64,000 nucleotides of DNA, taken from positions 4,758,354 through 4,822,353 of the forward strand of contig OX235272.1 of the NCBI GenBank assembly GCA_944472155.2, written 5' to 3'. This document shows, in pieces, positions 33,710-44,034 of the stretch. The number at the start of each line of letters is the position of its first letter. Position 1 is the first letter of the stretch. A model generated the notes under the pieces. The model did no database searches. It was not told the DNA's origin and saw nothing but the letters and a program-made list of their open reading frames with translations. A program made the position numbers and the translations under genes. Origin of the DNA: Trichobilharzia szidati. Lineage: Eukaryota; Platyhelminthes; Trematoda; Strigeidida; Schistosomatidae.

Positions 33710-33970
33710 TTTTTATAATTCCCTTGGGTTTCGAGTGGAATATAGGGCTTCAACAAAACATCTGCATTCCACTATGTTGTCCGCGGTTATTTTTAACGAA
33801 CTCCACGAATACCCATAAACTTTCGTTTCTTCCTCATACATTCTCCTCCACGTCACAGTCAGTTGCCAACCTCGTCGTTTCTCATTAGGCTTCTACTCGA
33901 GGGTGTGGCAAGTGATGTCACTCAACTATCTGTTCAATGTACAATCCAATCCATCTCCAGTCCAAAATTA
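33710..33970 (-). mobile_element. RTE-A 3' fragment
   Basis: Complement of the RTE-A tail (AATTCCCTTGGGTTTCGAGTGG) and C-terminal coding end (CTTCTACTCGAG, GTGATGTCACTCAAC, CCAATCCATCTCC). Confidence 0.7.
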
Positions 33971-34644
33971 ACTTAACTTCAAGAATAATAATTACCAGGA
34001 ATTGTGTTCTGATGAAAGAACGTGTTACTCCCCGGAAACTATTCAAACAAATTTCAGCGTATTTATCTGTAATGAGTGAGTTCAGCTGAGACACTATTTT
34101 TCAACTCAGTTACCCGGAACATGTCATTCATGTAACAACCAGTGAGTCACTGTTTGAAAGCTGATTATATCATACAGCTGGTTAGGCCAATGTAAATGGA
34201 GTGGGATTCGAACCTAGGACTCAATGGATGAAAGGCAGGACTCTACTCTGGATACTCTTAGGTGTAGTAAACGAACAGTATAAATCTTACGATAATTACA
34301 AAACAAGGAGACTTTACCTTCACGCGTCTTCACTGTTTATCAGTATCAACTAGTCAAATGTTATATACCAAACAAAAATATATAGTGTACCGTATGTCAC
34401 AAGCACCTGTGAAGACCATCTTGAAGACCAAAGGGCTGAATGTTGTACTGCTTAGCTTAAACAATAGGTAACACATACGCATGTCTACGAAACAGTATAA
34501 GTTATCTACGGCTTATAGATATTGAAGAAAACAGTACCAGTGTGAAGAGAACCAAATCCGATGAAACCACCTGAATCTTAGTTGGCTAGCTACTTTTTGG
34601 AGAAATGGTAATACATTAAATCGTTAAATCCCATGTTAAGTGGT

Positions 34645-35245
34645 GTAATAGGATGAGCAATATTTAGGTGAGGCTTCAGTCAGGTGCTAGGTAAGAAGGG
34701 AAGTTAATCGACGAGGTTGTGAAGCAGGTGCATCGATTGAGATGGTTAGGACCTGTGTTGTGTTAGGCATGCCTAGCCATCAATCGCCTTCCTGGACGAG
34801 CAGTATTAGCCAACATAGGATCAGTGAGGTTGGAAAAGAGCCAGTGGTGGTCAAACTAAAACATGTCTTCATCAGTCGATGAAATTTATAACAGTTAATT
34901 TAAGCCAGCCATGTAGGGAGATGCAGACTGATGTCTGGTCAGGGTCCTCGGGATGGTAAGAACCAATGAAGGCTGGAGGCAGTCAGTGATATGGCTCAAA
35001 ATCGTGACCATTGGCTGGCGTAGATGCATTCACTCTTTGTGAATTATAATACCCAGTAAAACTAAATTGTTCTTCCATATTACTATTCTTTTTGTCTCAT
35101 ATTTCTATTTATTATCTCCACTTTGAATCTTTCTCTACTCTTTTCTCTAGTTTGGTATGCTACAAGAAGGGAGTGTGGTAACTCGAAATGGTGCACATCT
35201 GTGCAAAGTTGTTCTATGTTGAAACCAGTCAGTCAGTCAGTCAAA
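34645..35245 (+). mobile_element. RTE-B non-LTR retrotransposon, C-terminus and 3' end
   Basis: With frameshifts it codes VDEVVKQVHRLRWL, MPSHQSPSWTSSISQHRISEVGK-like sequence where the family reads HRLPRRAM..VGVGWKKARGGQTK, then VGRCRLMSGQGPRDG and WLETVSDMAQNRDHWLA. The 3' part (TACCCAGTAAAACTAAATTG, GTGTGGTAACTCGAA, TGTGCAAAGTTGTTCTATG) ends in (CAGT)n at 35223-35241. The family's 3' ends recur at 47.6, 52.4 and 56.0 kb. Confidence 0.7.
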
Positions 35246-36699
35246 TCGAATACGAAATATACAAATTATTTCGCTGTTTGCAGATAAAACAGTTCGAGTT
35301 TCCTCTGGTAACGGAAATGATTCAGATCAAAGTATTTGATCCTCTTGATACCATGAACTGGAATCAGCAAAAGAAATATGAACACATGATACAATATACA
35401 TACTACTGATTGATTGGCATGAGTAGTTGGAGATTACTTGCATAAATTATCACTGCTTTTCTAGAAACTTCTGATACTGAAGCGCATGATTTCACAGCCT
35501 AGTAATATAAGCTGAGTGTGACAACTGTCTGTGCAAAAATGAGCCATACTAAAATTATTTTCAGTCCATCCAAAAATCAGCTTTCGTATCTGTATCTAGG
35601 ACTATTAACGAGTGAACATCAATCAAGTGTTTATCAGTGATCAGCCAGCAAGATTTTCATTCCTAGACATAATATAATGAGGTCAATAAAGTCAAATAAT
35701 TAGGACTAATACTCACCGAGGATACCAGAATCGTAGGAGCGGTACTTTAGGAATTCGAAGATGTGAAAAACCCTTATCTAGTGAGTGGCTAAATGATTGT
35801 ATGCTTCTTGTATTCGCTATGGCAAGTTTGACAGAAAACTTAAGAAATGTATCAAGTTCCTTCACTGTTACAGGTTTCATGCTCTGCTTTAAATCACCGG
35901 TGATTGTTTGCCTATATCGTTATCTGATTACATTCGGTGATGTTGCATTCTCTGAGCTGAGAATACCTCGGCCAAACTCTTCAACTTTTACTTACTGAAA
36001 GGTTATTTGAGCTCTGTAGATGTTTTCCGGAAAAACCAAACTGTCTACCTCAGAGAATGCAATACGACTTAAATCATTTAGTTCCAGCTACAAATTCTTT
36101 AAATGGTTTCAAAATCTGACTACTTCTTTCAAAATGCGAGGGATAACAGGACTGGACTGTTAAAAAGTTTTAAATGCCAGTCCTACCCTTCAATGGAAAT
36201 TCATTAATGAAGTCACATTAGTTAAAAAGTTCTTAAAAACTAGGGAGAAACAAAACAGCCGTCTCATAGTGGTTCGCTACTCTTCAATAGTGTGCAGCCA
36301 GGATCCTCAGTCTGTGAGGAGTTGACCAATGAATGGCGTTACCACCAGCTAATGCCATAAAAAATGAACATCCTCTTCACCTTATTATGATGAACTTCAC
36401 TGGCCACAAATTCTTTTCAGAACTTGAAGACATCCAGCCTGCAGTCAGCCTTTCATCGGCGCGAGATTTACATTCAGATTTTCGAGTTTATAGGTGGTTT
36501 GGTTAAATTAAGTGTGGATCTAGTCACAAACTGACACAGGTCAGTGAATCACTGAAAATTAAGCAGCACTAATCACCTTATTTGTCGCTTCTTGGAGAAA
36601 TGTACATTGAAATTAAACAAAACTCCAAATTTCATACATTATTCCCCATTTAGGAATTTGAATAAAGCAAAAACAACAGTTTTTACAGAATAAAATGGT

Positions 36700-37860
36700 A
36701 CCGTCACAGTGGAATAAAAGCCTGTCTTCATTCAACTTGATTTTAAAGGTAAAAATATTGCAGCAATGGTCAACAGAAGAATGAGTACATCAGAGCCTAT
36801 CCTGCAGGTGAGTTGGTTTCCGTCTATAGAACAACATGCTCTTTAGTGCAGTCAAAAGTCGACAGAAACCATTCTCACGTTAACTCCATATGTGTATGCA
36901 AATTTACGTGTGTCTGCTAGAACAGTTACATTTGGAGAACGGAATAAAGGGCAAATCTCCGATTTTCTGAACATTTACAGGAAATTTTCATCATGAGCTG
37001 ACATTAGTTAGAGAACCATATGGAAAACCTGGGAGTATTGGACAGATGTTTCGCCCTAGTTTGGGACTCTTCAGTAGTACGCACCCACCGGGTCAACTCA
37101 TGATGAAAATCCTGTAGCCAATCAAATCCCTACAAACCAACACTTGAATTTACAGGAAAGCCTACGTTTCAAGGGAACAAATTCTTACAATAGTGTCTTC
37201 ACCAGGCAACTCATTGATACGGGTCATGAGGTGGACATCGCAAAATCCTTTAGAATTATCAATAGACAAAAAAGGTCAATTCTCCTCAAGTTTGCCAAAG
37301 CAATCAATCTCTATCAAACGAGTGAAACTCAATTTATGTGTTCAGAAAGAAGCACTTATCAGTCAGTCTTTCCTTACCCATCCTGGTAACTGGATGTCTT
37401 TACCCTCTCTTCCATTTGATTACGCAATCCATAGGTTTAACCTCACTCCCTTTTGACATAGTGTAGTTTTGCTTGTCTCTTGTTTCTATGATTTGAGTTG
37501 AACTCAGCACATCGTTACCTAATTTATTAGTTACTCATCATCTTACGCATCTTTCGTTTTTATTACGTAACTCCTTTACTATTGTATGCATGCACACATT
37601 TACTTTGTTTAAAATTGAACTCCCTGTGTAAAAATTGTACAAGCGTATTTTTCTGAGCACTGTTCACTAAGTTTGAAACTTCTTGTCAGCTGACATCATG
37701 TGAAATTCGCAAGCATGTTGACACTTTCCTGTAGATGAACTTAATAACAATTTATTTAGACTGTAAACAGCTGATGAGAAGCCAATGAAATAAATAATGA
37801 CGGTACCATATTATTCTGCGAAAACCTCAGTTGTTCTTGCTTTATTCAAAAACTCAAAAT
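36700..37860 (+). mobile_element. PLE-C copy carrying a SINE insertion
   Basis: Begins ACAGTGGAATAAAAGCCTG, passes IDTGHEVDIAKSFRIINRQKRSILLKFAKAI and LNLCVQKEALISQSFL (endonuclease C-terminus), and ends AACAGCTGATGAGAAGCCAATGAAATAAATAATGACGG, the terminal hairpin. Split at 36985-37147 by a SINE-B insertion with a 12-bp target duplication. Confidence 0.75.
36985..37147 (+). repeat. Twin-primed SINE-B inserted in PLE-C
   Basis: Flanked by ATTTACAGGAAA (36973-36984 and 37148-37159). The first about 105 bases are SINE-B in inverse orientation (from the 3' module back to CGCACCCACCGGG); the last about 55 are direct (CTCATGATGAAAATCCTGTAG to CCAACACTTGAA). Both parts share CATGATGAAAATCC. Confidence 0.85.
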
Positions 37861-37914
37861 CTGAATTATTGTTTTGTTTGAACAAAGCATATCTTTTAAT
37901 AGGCTAAAACAACA

Positions 37915-38310
37915 CCAATGTTAAGTTGGTTCTTCTATATCAGTCATAAACTTGGCCATCGCGTCACAAGAAGCATTTCTAACAGCCAGCTGAAAAATTT
38001 TATCAACAGTTGCCCCCGCTGGCTTCATAACGAAGATCAGATGGCCAGCCAGAAAGAATTAGCAGTTGCAAAAGACGCTGGGAACAAACCAATCAATAAC
38101 CTATTGCTCAATAAATATGCAGAAGGAAATGACATCTCTCTCGACTAGAACCTCATTGAGGAACTACGATTTGTGCATACTTTCGAGAGTGATATGGAGG
38201 AGATCGTGTAAGGAAGAGATGAAAGCTTATGGACAACTGTGGAGCCACATGAAGAGGCCTGCAGAGAACAAGACAAAACGGAGACTTGCTGTTGAAGCCT
38301 CAAGGGAAAC
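37915..38310 (+). mobile_element. RTE-A C-terminal fragment fused to Sm-alpha
   Basis: Codes pieces such as SNSQLKNFINSC and RWLHNEDQMASQKE, and ACGGAGACTTGCTGTTGAAGCC; the tail is replaced by an Sm-alpha copy. Confidence 0.65.
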
Positions 38311-38317
38311 TATGGGC

Positions 38318-38455
38318 ACTGGGTTCGAGCCTCGGCGGGAACACCGTCACTCACTGGGGAATGCAAGTACATCCACTAGCTGACGAGTCCCAAATAGGAC
38401 GAAATGCTCATCCTGGATTCCATTGCTAGTCACCACCTACCAATTATCTTCTAAT
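38318..38455 (+). repeat. Sm-alpha SINE, ribozyme half
   Basis: GCACTGGGTTCGAGCCTCGG (B box), CACCGTCACTCACTGGGGAA, then the ribozyme and CACCACCTACCAATTATC. Confidence 0.8.
38363..38426 (+). ncRNA. Sm-alpha hammerhead ribozyme
   Basis: Core CTGACGA (38380-38386) and GAAA (38401-38404) intact, stem II GTCC/GGAC, stem I with CTGGAT downstream but three extra bases in its 5' strand, site ATC instead of GTC. An NUH site, so slow cleavage is conceivable. Confidence 0.75.
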
Positions 38456-39094
38456 AATCATAACAGCCTAAAAATGAATTGAGTTATTCTATGGGAAAAA
38501 TTACTTCACTCCAAAAGTCATTTGAAAATTCTTAATTCAGTGATGGAACAAGATGTAAGTGCACAAGAGAGCTAATAACCGAACAACCAGAGTTTAGCTA
38601 TTACGTAATATGATGAAAAGTTAATAAGGTGAGAGAGAGATGGATGTGAAAAGAAATGTTGAGTTCAAATAAAATTATCACATGAACAAAACGACTGATG
38701 AGTAAATATAACTAATGAGGTCAGCTCAATGACTGAGAATTACAACTACGAAAGCATTATAACACAACTAAGAAAGCATGGAAACAAAACAAGACAGAGA
38801 GGGAGAGAGACAGGTCATTCATACTATTTTCCCGTAAAGTGAGTTTAAATTGAAATCTTCTAAAAGCAATGCCATTTGAAACATGACGTAACCAAGGGAT
38901 TTCTCTGTACTCAGATTATTTCTGAAGTTTTCGTAGTTATATAATATGAAGATGTGATGAAATTCCCTTTAAAATTAGCTAATAATCAAACCTTATTAAG
39001 AACACATCAGTTATAAAACAGATTTCAATCCGAAACTTCACTTTGAAGATGTACAATTACTCAAGGGTTTATGTATTCATTGCTATTCAGGTGG

Positions 39095-39305
39095 TGGTTT
39101 GTAGGGATTTGATTGGTTTCAGGATTTCGTCATAAACCGACATTGGTTAGAGAACCATTAGCAAACCTGGGAGTCCTGGACAGCCGTTTCGTCCTAGTTA
39201 GGGACTCTTCAACAGTAAACATCCACCACAAGAATTTGAACTCAGGACCTCCTGGTTACAAGGCGAGCTCGTAGACTATTAAGCCACTGGGACTCGATCC
39301 AGTGG
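39095..39305 (-). repeat. SINE-B, minus copy of a head-to-head pair
   Basis: GTTTGTAGGGATTTGATTGG (3' tail complement), AGAGAACCATT, GACAGCCGTTTCGTCC, GAACTCAGGACCTCC (B box), AGCTCGTAGACTATTAAGCC (A box). Confidence 0.75.
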
Positions 39306-39605
39306 GGTACCCCACTAGTCCTGGCTTCTCACAGCAGGTCTAGTGTGAGGATAAATACCCGCCACCAATGACATTGGCTAGTGGTCACGGCATATCGTGA
39401 AATGGCAGAAATTGCAATTCATGGACCATTGGTTTGGGTCCCCATGGCTTAATGGACAACGAGCTAGCTATGTAACCAGAAGGTGCTGGGTCTGAACCCT
39501 AGTGGGTGCTGAAGAGTCCCAAACCAGGATGAAACAGCTTTCCACTACTCCCTGGTGGTTTTCTAATGGTCCCCTAACCGATATCACTTCATGATGAAAT
39601 GCTGA
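39306..39605 (+). repeat. SINE-B, plus copy of a head-to-head pair
   Basis: 5' module GTGTGAGGATAAATACCCGCC, AATGACATTGGCTAGTGG, A box CATGGCTTAATGGAC, worn B box, GCTGAAGAGTCCC..AGGATGAAACAGC, 3' module CTTCATGATGAAATGC. Confidence 0.75.
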
Positions 39606-39924
39606 TATTCATTGTTAATTGATAACAAAGATCACTTAGTAAAAAAATAAGTTAAAATGTATGGCAAATGATAATATGTGAAAATTAATGAACAATATTC
39701 GATAATCGAGAAGACAGTCATTTGGAAACAAGAAAACAATGCACTGGAAATGGGTTAGGCGTTCATGAACACCTAGTTTTAAGAAGAACAACGGAGAACA
39801 GTCAGTAGTTCAATTTTAGACCATGTTATTACTTCTTGTCATGCAGCATCAATAGAGACTTCATTCAGAGTCGTATAAAAAGTAGGATCAAACTGTCCAA
39901 AGTAATTCTATGTACTTATTTAAT

Positions 39925-40250
39925 TCAATTTTAAATTTTCCCGTCTATCAGTTGGACCGATGTGCTCGGTCTCAGGTTGACATGTCGTGTCCTTGTGCAG
40001 ATGCTTCAACGATATCTAGTCATCTAACTTGAAGTCAACTGGTTGATGGTGGCTAGCAGTGGAATCCAGGAAAACGCGCATTTCGTCATATTTGGGACTC
40101 ATCAGCTAGCAAATGTACTTGCATTCACTAGTGAGTGATGATGTTCCCACCGAGGCTCGAACCCAGTGCTAGTAGTTTCAAACGCCAAAGCGTTATCCGG
40201 TAGACCACTTGAGTCACGAGATCCACCACCTCTTGTGCAACGGGTCTTAT
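39925..40250 (-). repeat. Sm-alpha SINE, near full length
   Basis: Minus strand order: GGTGGATCTCGTGACTC (promoter half), CTTTGGCGTTTGAAACTAC, B box CACTGGGTTCGAGCCTCGG, ribozyme, GACATGTCAACCTGAGACCG, end AAATTTAAAATTGAATTAAA. The best-kept Sm-alpha copy in the window. Confidence 0.85.
40056..40122 (-). ncRNA. Sm-alpha hammerhead ribozyme
   Basis: Core CTGATGA and GAAA both intact (complements at 40099-40105 and 40081-40084), downstream CCTGGATTCCACTGC, stem III ATGCGCG. Stem II has one mismatch (GTCCCAAATATGAC) and the site follows TTT rather than GTC. Confidence 0.8.
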
Positions 40251-40251
40251 T

Positions 40252-40460
40252 AATTATTTAATTCAATTTAGATTTCCTCGTCGATTGATTGGACTGATGT
40301 GCTCAGTCTCAGGTTGACATGTCGACCGAGTCTCTGTGGAAACACCATCACTCACTGGGGAATGCAGGTACATCTGCTAGCTGACGAGTCACAAATAGGA
40401 CGAAATGCACATTGTCCTGGATTCCACTGCTAGTCACCATCCACCAACTAATTCTGTTTA
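40252..40460 (+). repeat. Sm-alpha SINE, inverted 5' piece plus direct ribozyme half
   Basis: First about 70 bases (ATTTAATTCAATTTAG to GTTGACATGTCG) are the Sm-alpha 3' end inverted; then ACCATCACTCACTGGGGAA and the ribozyme in direct orientation. Confidence 0.7.
40364..40430 (+). ncRNA. Sm-alpha hammerhead ribozyme
   Basis: Core CTGACGA (40381-40387) and GAAA (40402-40405) intact, site GTC before CTGGAT, stem II GTCACAAATAGGAC with one mismatch. Sequence-wise among the most competent copies here. Confidence 0.8.
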
Positions 40461-40559
40461 CATTCTCTTCATGCAGTCGAAGCTTTGGTGACCTACAAGA
40501 AAAAACCTGAACTTTTTGTTTAGAAACGTTTCATCTAGCCTAGTTTACTTACTACCATG

Positions 40560-40880
40560 GCCTTAGGGTCAATTTTATTTTCCTGATTTGCTGTAACCCA
40601 CTTTCACTTCTTTCACTTGCTGTTTCCAAGTGATTATTCATCACTTAACTGATTAGTTGTCAACCTTCTCGATGACGTAAGATTACTCATCATTTTTCAT
40701 ACATTGTTATTACTCATATGCTGCTTTATTTTGTTACTAACTGACAATAACCTCTGACCTTTGTTGTCAGTTAACAGTGTATGCATAACACCTCTAAATG
40801 ACTGTACACCTTTGAAGTGAAGTTATAAGAAACAGATCTCTTTTCTGACTTACGTGTTCTTAATAATTACAAACGATATT
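40560..40880 (+). mobile_element. Possible PLE 3' untranslated region
   Basis: Resembles the PLE-C/D 3' regions in style (ACGTAAGATTACTCATCAT, then GTATGCATAACACC) and parallels 48540-48780. No coding part; weak. Confidence 0.3.
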
Positions 40881-40894
40881 AGTCATCCCTTAAA

Positions 40895-41270
40895 TTCTGA
40901 GTAGTACATAGGACTTCGGCAGCATAACACTGACGTTGTTATCTGGCTTCAAGACTGCCGTCAAGCTCTCACTGCCTCTTCGCACAATCTCCTCCATGTC
41001 ATCTACGAACCAACCAGAACCTTATTCGTCACTTCTCATTTCGGTTCAACTAGTATGTCATGTTACCTATAGATGTCCAATCTCTCTCTCCGTCTCTATT
41101 TTCTTCTGCGTATTTGTTTGGCTATAGGTTCTTACTTGGTTTGTTGCCAGCCTGATCCTTGTTTTTATCTTTTCCAATTTTCAACGTGAAGACAGTGAAG
41201 GCAGATGTTGATGAAAGTCTGAAGCAGAACAATTGAAAAATGCTTTGCACGACGCTTCTGCCAATTCTGT
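40895..41270 (-). mobile_element. RTE-A 3' fragment, degenerate
   Basis: Complement landmarks AGTAGTACATAGGACTTCGG, CACAATCTCCTCCATGTCA, TTCTTCTGCGTATTTGTTTG. Heavily worn. Confidence 0.5.
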
Positions 41271-41274
41271 ATAT

Positions 41275-41515
41275 AGCGAATTAGCAGAAGCTGGAATTCA
41301 TCAGCCACTGAATTGGGTCCCAGTGGCTTTTGAATGGTCTACGAGCCCGACTTGTAACCAGAAGGTCCTTGGTTGGAACTCCAATGGACGCTGAAGAGTC
41401 CCAAACTAGGACGAAATAGTTTTCCAGTACTTCCTAGTGGTTTCCCAAAGGTTCTCTAACTAATATCAACTGTTGATCAAACCTGTCATCCTGTAAGCAT
41501 ACTAACTTGACATTA
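41275..41515 (+). repeat. SINE-B
   Basis: GAATTAGCAGAAGCTGGAATTC, CCCAGTGGCTTTTGAATGGTC (A box with insert), CCTTGGTTGGAACTCC (B box), GAAGAGTCCC..GGACGAAATAG, CCAGTACTTCC. Confidence 0.75.
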
Positions 41516-41949
41516 GTAGTGGAAATTTTGCTTCTTTGTCCTTGTGTTCATTAAGTACAGTAGATCTCCAATTTGGTAATCCAAAGGTCACTAATACGAA
41601 TATTTGCTATGACTTAGATTGCTACTTCATATTCAGTCATAACTCATTTTAAAGCATTGTCTTAGAACATTATTCCATGGAACAAGAAGGATATTTTCAA
41701 GTAGCAGACTAAACTACGAGGAGAAATTCTTGATGGAGACAAAATTGTGAGAAATGGGTATTTGGAAAGGTTCATAATTAGGTATGAAAAAGATGAAAAA
41801 GAAATATTATCACAGAGTGTTCGTAAAAAGTAGGAATCAATGTTACTCAGTTGGTGGAATACCATTTAGACAAAGTCATTAAAGAAACCTATCATGCAAC
41901 GGATAGGTTGCTCACAAACACAATAAGGGGATAGTGAAAGCAACAGGTA

Positions 41950-42500
41950 AAGATAAGACATAGATCCTCGCCACCTGCGGCAGCAAGTACATTGGAAGGA
42001 CAGAAAGAAGGGAGGCTTCTATCCAGTTTTCAGAGCATATTCCAAGAAACTTATGCTTAAAAGGAAGCAGATATTTACAAAGTGCAATTACCAGACACCC
42101 ACCATGTGGATACGGGTCATTTTTTCGAGATTTCCAAATCCTTCAAAATATTAAACATACAAAGGAGAGCGAATCTACTACGATTTACTGCTGAAGCAGT
42201 TACAATCAAAAGTATCAGACCAAACGTATGCACACAGAAAGAGAGAGTGTAGTCAATCTCTCACTCCCTTGGTAACCGTATTACTTTGATTACACTGATT
42301 AGTCATACACACTAGTGAGCTCAACTCACTAAGCAAGTTTTCAATTTGGTGAACTTTAACCTTCTTCAGTTGCTATGTTGACGTACGTACAAGCTAACAC
42401 TGTTTATTAGATTTTTCTGTTTTCTGTCTTCTCAAACCCCCTTTTTTCATAGTTTGATGGTGTATAAATTGGTGGTAACGTAAAGTAAAAATTGTAACGC
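41950..42500 (+). mobile_element. Penelope-like element PLE-D, GIY-YIG and 3' region
   Basis: GCAGCAAGTACATTGGAAGG codes SKYIGRT, the GIY-YIG core, followed by QRRANLLRFTAEAVTIKSIR-like sequence and PNVCTQKE. The 3' untranslated part runs TTACTTTGATTACACTGATT to the CTGTTTATTAGATT block and then joins PLE-B. The same family makes the outer unit at 18.4 kb and the window's right end. Confidence 0.65.
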
Positions 42501-43225
42501 TTTACAGTACAAAATACCTTGCAACGACTGTGAGTTAAGTCAACTACATAGGTCAAACTAGTAGGTCGGGGATAGTCAGATTGGCGGAACATTAGAATTT
42601 AGCTAAGGTTACAATGGTTGACCCCACAAAGATAAGTAATTTAGAAAAAAGCGTAGCGATTGCACTACACGCATTAACACACAACCACACAATAGGGTGG
42701 GACAGAGTCAGAATTTTAAAAAGGAATAAACGTGGGTGGTGAAGAGAGAGAGGGGTTTATTCCTGAATCCTGGTTCCTTGAGTCTACACCCAATACATGC
42801 AACAGAAATGACTCAATGCAAAAACCAGAAATATGCATGGAAGATATTATTACCACCAATCAGTCAGTCAAATCAGAGGAGGATAATAAATAATCTTAAA
42901 ATTCTATTTCAATTCACATACATTATAACATTCGAACAAGTTACTTATTTATTTTGACTATAAAAACACTCGTCTTATTTCCCATCTGATTTTATTTGGT
43001 CGATAACACTCGTATTATTATTTCTGAATGCACATTATCTTATATTGTTTATATTTAAATGTCTAATCATTAGTTTTTACTCATGTATATAAATGAAGTA
43101 AAAAGTTGTGAGTGAGTGCCTTGATATGATTATGAGCGGCAATAAATTGTGCTCGAAACTTGGTCATCAGTTAATATTACTGTAAAACAAACACTGTGCG
43201 ATTTATTAAAATAAAATCTTAAAAA
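42500..43225 (+). mobile_element. PLE-B, GIY-YIG and terminal region
   Basis: Frameshifted VNYIGQTSRSGIVRLAEH (GIY-YIG), HALTHNHTIGWDRVRILKR, then the 3' region TCAGAGGAGGATAATAAATA, GGAAATAAGACG complement and the terminal hairpin TTATGAGCGGCAATAAATTGTGCTCGAAAC. It ends CACTGTGCGATTTATTAAAA. Confidence 0.7.
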
Positions 43226-43231
43226 TTTATT

Positions 43232-43300
43232 TATAATTGTAGAGCCTGAAGACGAAGAGGAATTTATTGAAACCACAATTGTTCGCTCTAACTATTTTGT
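43232..43300 (+). ncRNA. Hammerhead-like RNA, third member of the 28.35-kb type
   Basis: Stem I TAGAGC with GCTCTA (6 bp), core CTGAAGA, GAAA, site TTC. Stem III is weak and the stem II segment is longer than in its relatives (28351 and 58418). Follows PLE-B directly. Confidence 0.4.
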
Positions 43301-44034
43301 TCTAATTATCAAGTATTTGTGTGTAGGGGTTGATTATAATAAATCAATTGAACACTATTCTTTAAAAAAAGGGTGCTTTAGGTGCATAGCCTGAGTTCAA
43401 TATTTACATTTTTCGTTTTTTTTTTTGTATTTTCGTTTCACAAACAATATTTATTTATTGTATTTATTATAAATGAACTTTACAAACCATAATCTTAAGT
43501 ATGATTGCAGTTTTTTTTAATTCTTTCAACTGTTCACAGTTGAATACCACTCAAAAAGTTATGTTTGTATGTAGACGAGTGTGCTTCACTCGTTTGTCAA
43601 GTGAGTTGTATTTAAAAACACTCGTCATACATTCACAATACTATACCATTCGTCCACACACTCATACAGAATACATACAAGCCTGTGTAAATAATTATTA
43701 AACACGTGAGAATTCAACTCATCGTGTACATGCTTATGCCATATTGTTTTGTGTTTTGTCTGTACAAACACAGACGTTACGACTGAATGGCCCAAGGCAC
43801 GGCTGTCTGGCTTTACAGTAAAAATACGTTAATTATTAATTAATACGTAAAATCAAAATAAATAATTTGTGGGGGAAGAATTAAAACATCTTTTTACCTA
43901 AACAAAAAAATATATATTAATTAGATCATAAGTTTTATGATGATGATTTGGAATCATTTTTTCTGTGTATATTTAAACATAAACTATGAAAATTCCAAAG
44001 TGGCTGAAGAAGCAGCGAAGACAAGACTGCAGGT

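Noticed and set aside
35188..35409. ORF after the RTE-B tail as an exon
   Set aside because: It begins inside the RTE-B (CAGT)n terminus, and I found no convincing splice sites or domain.
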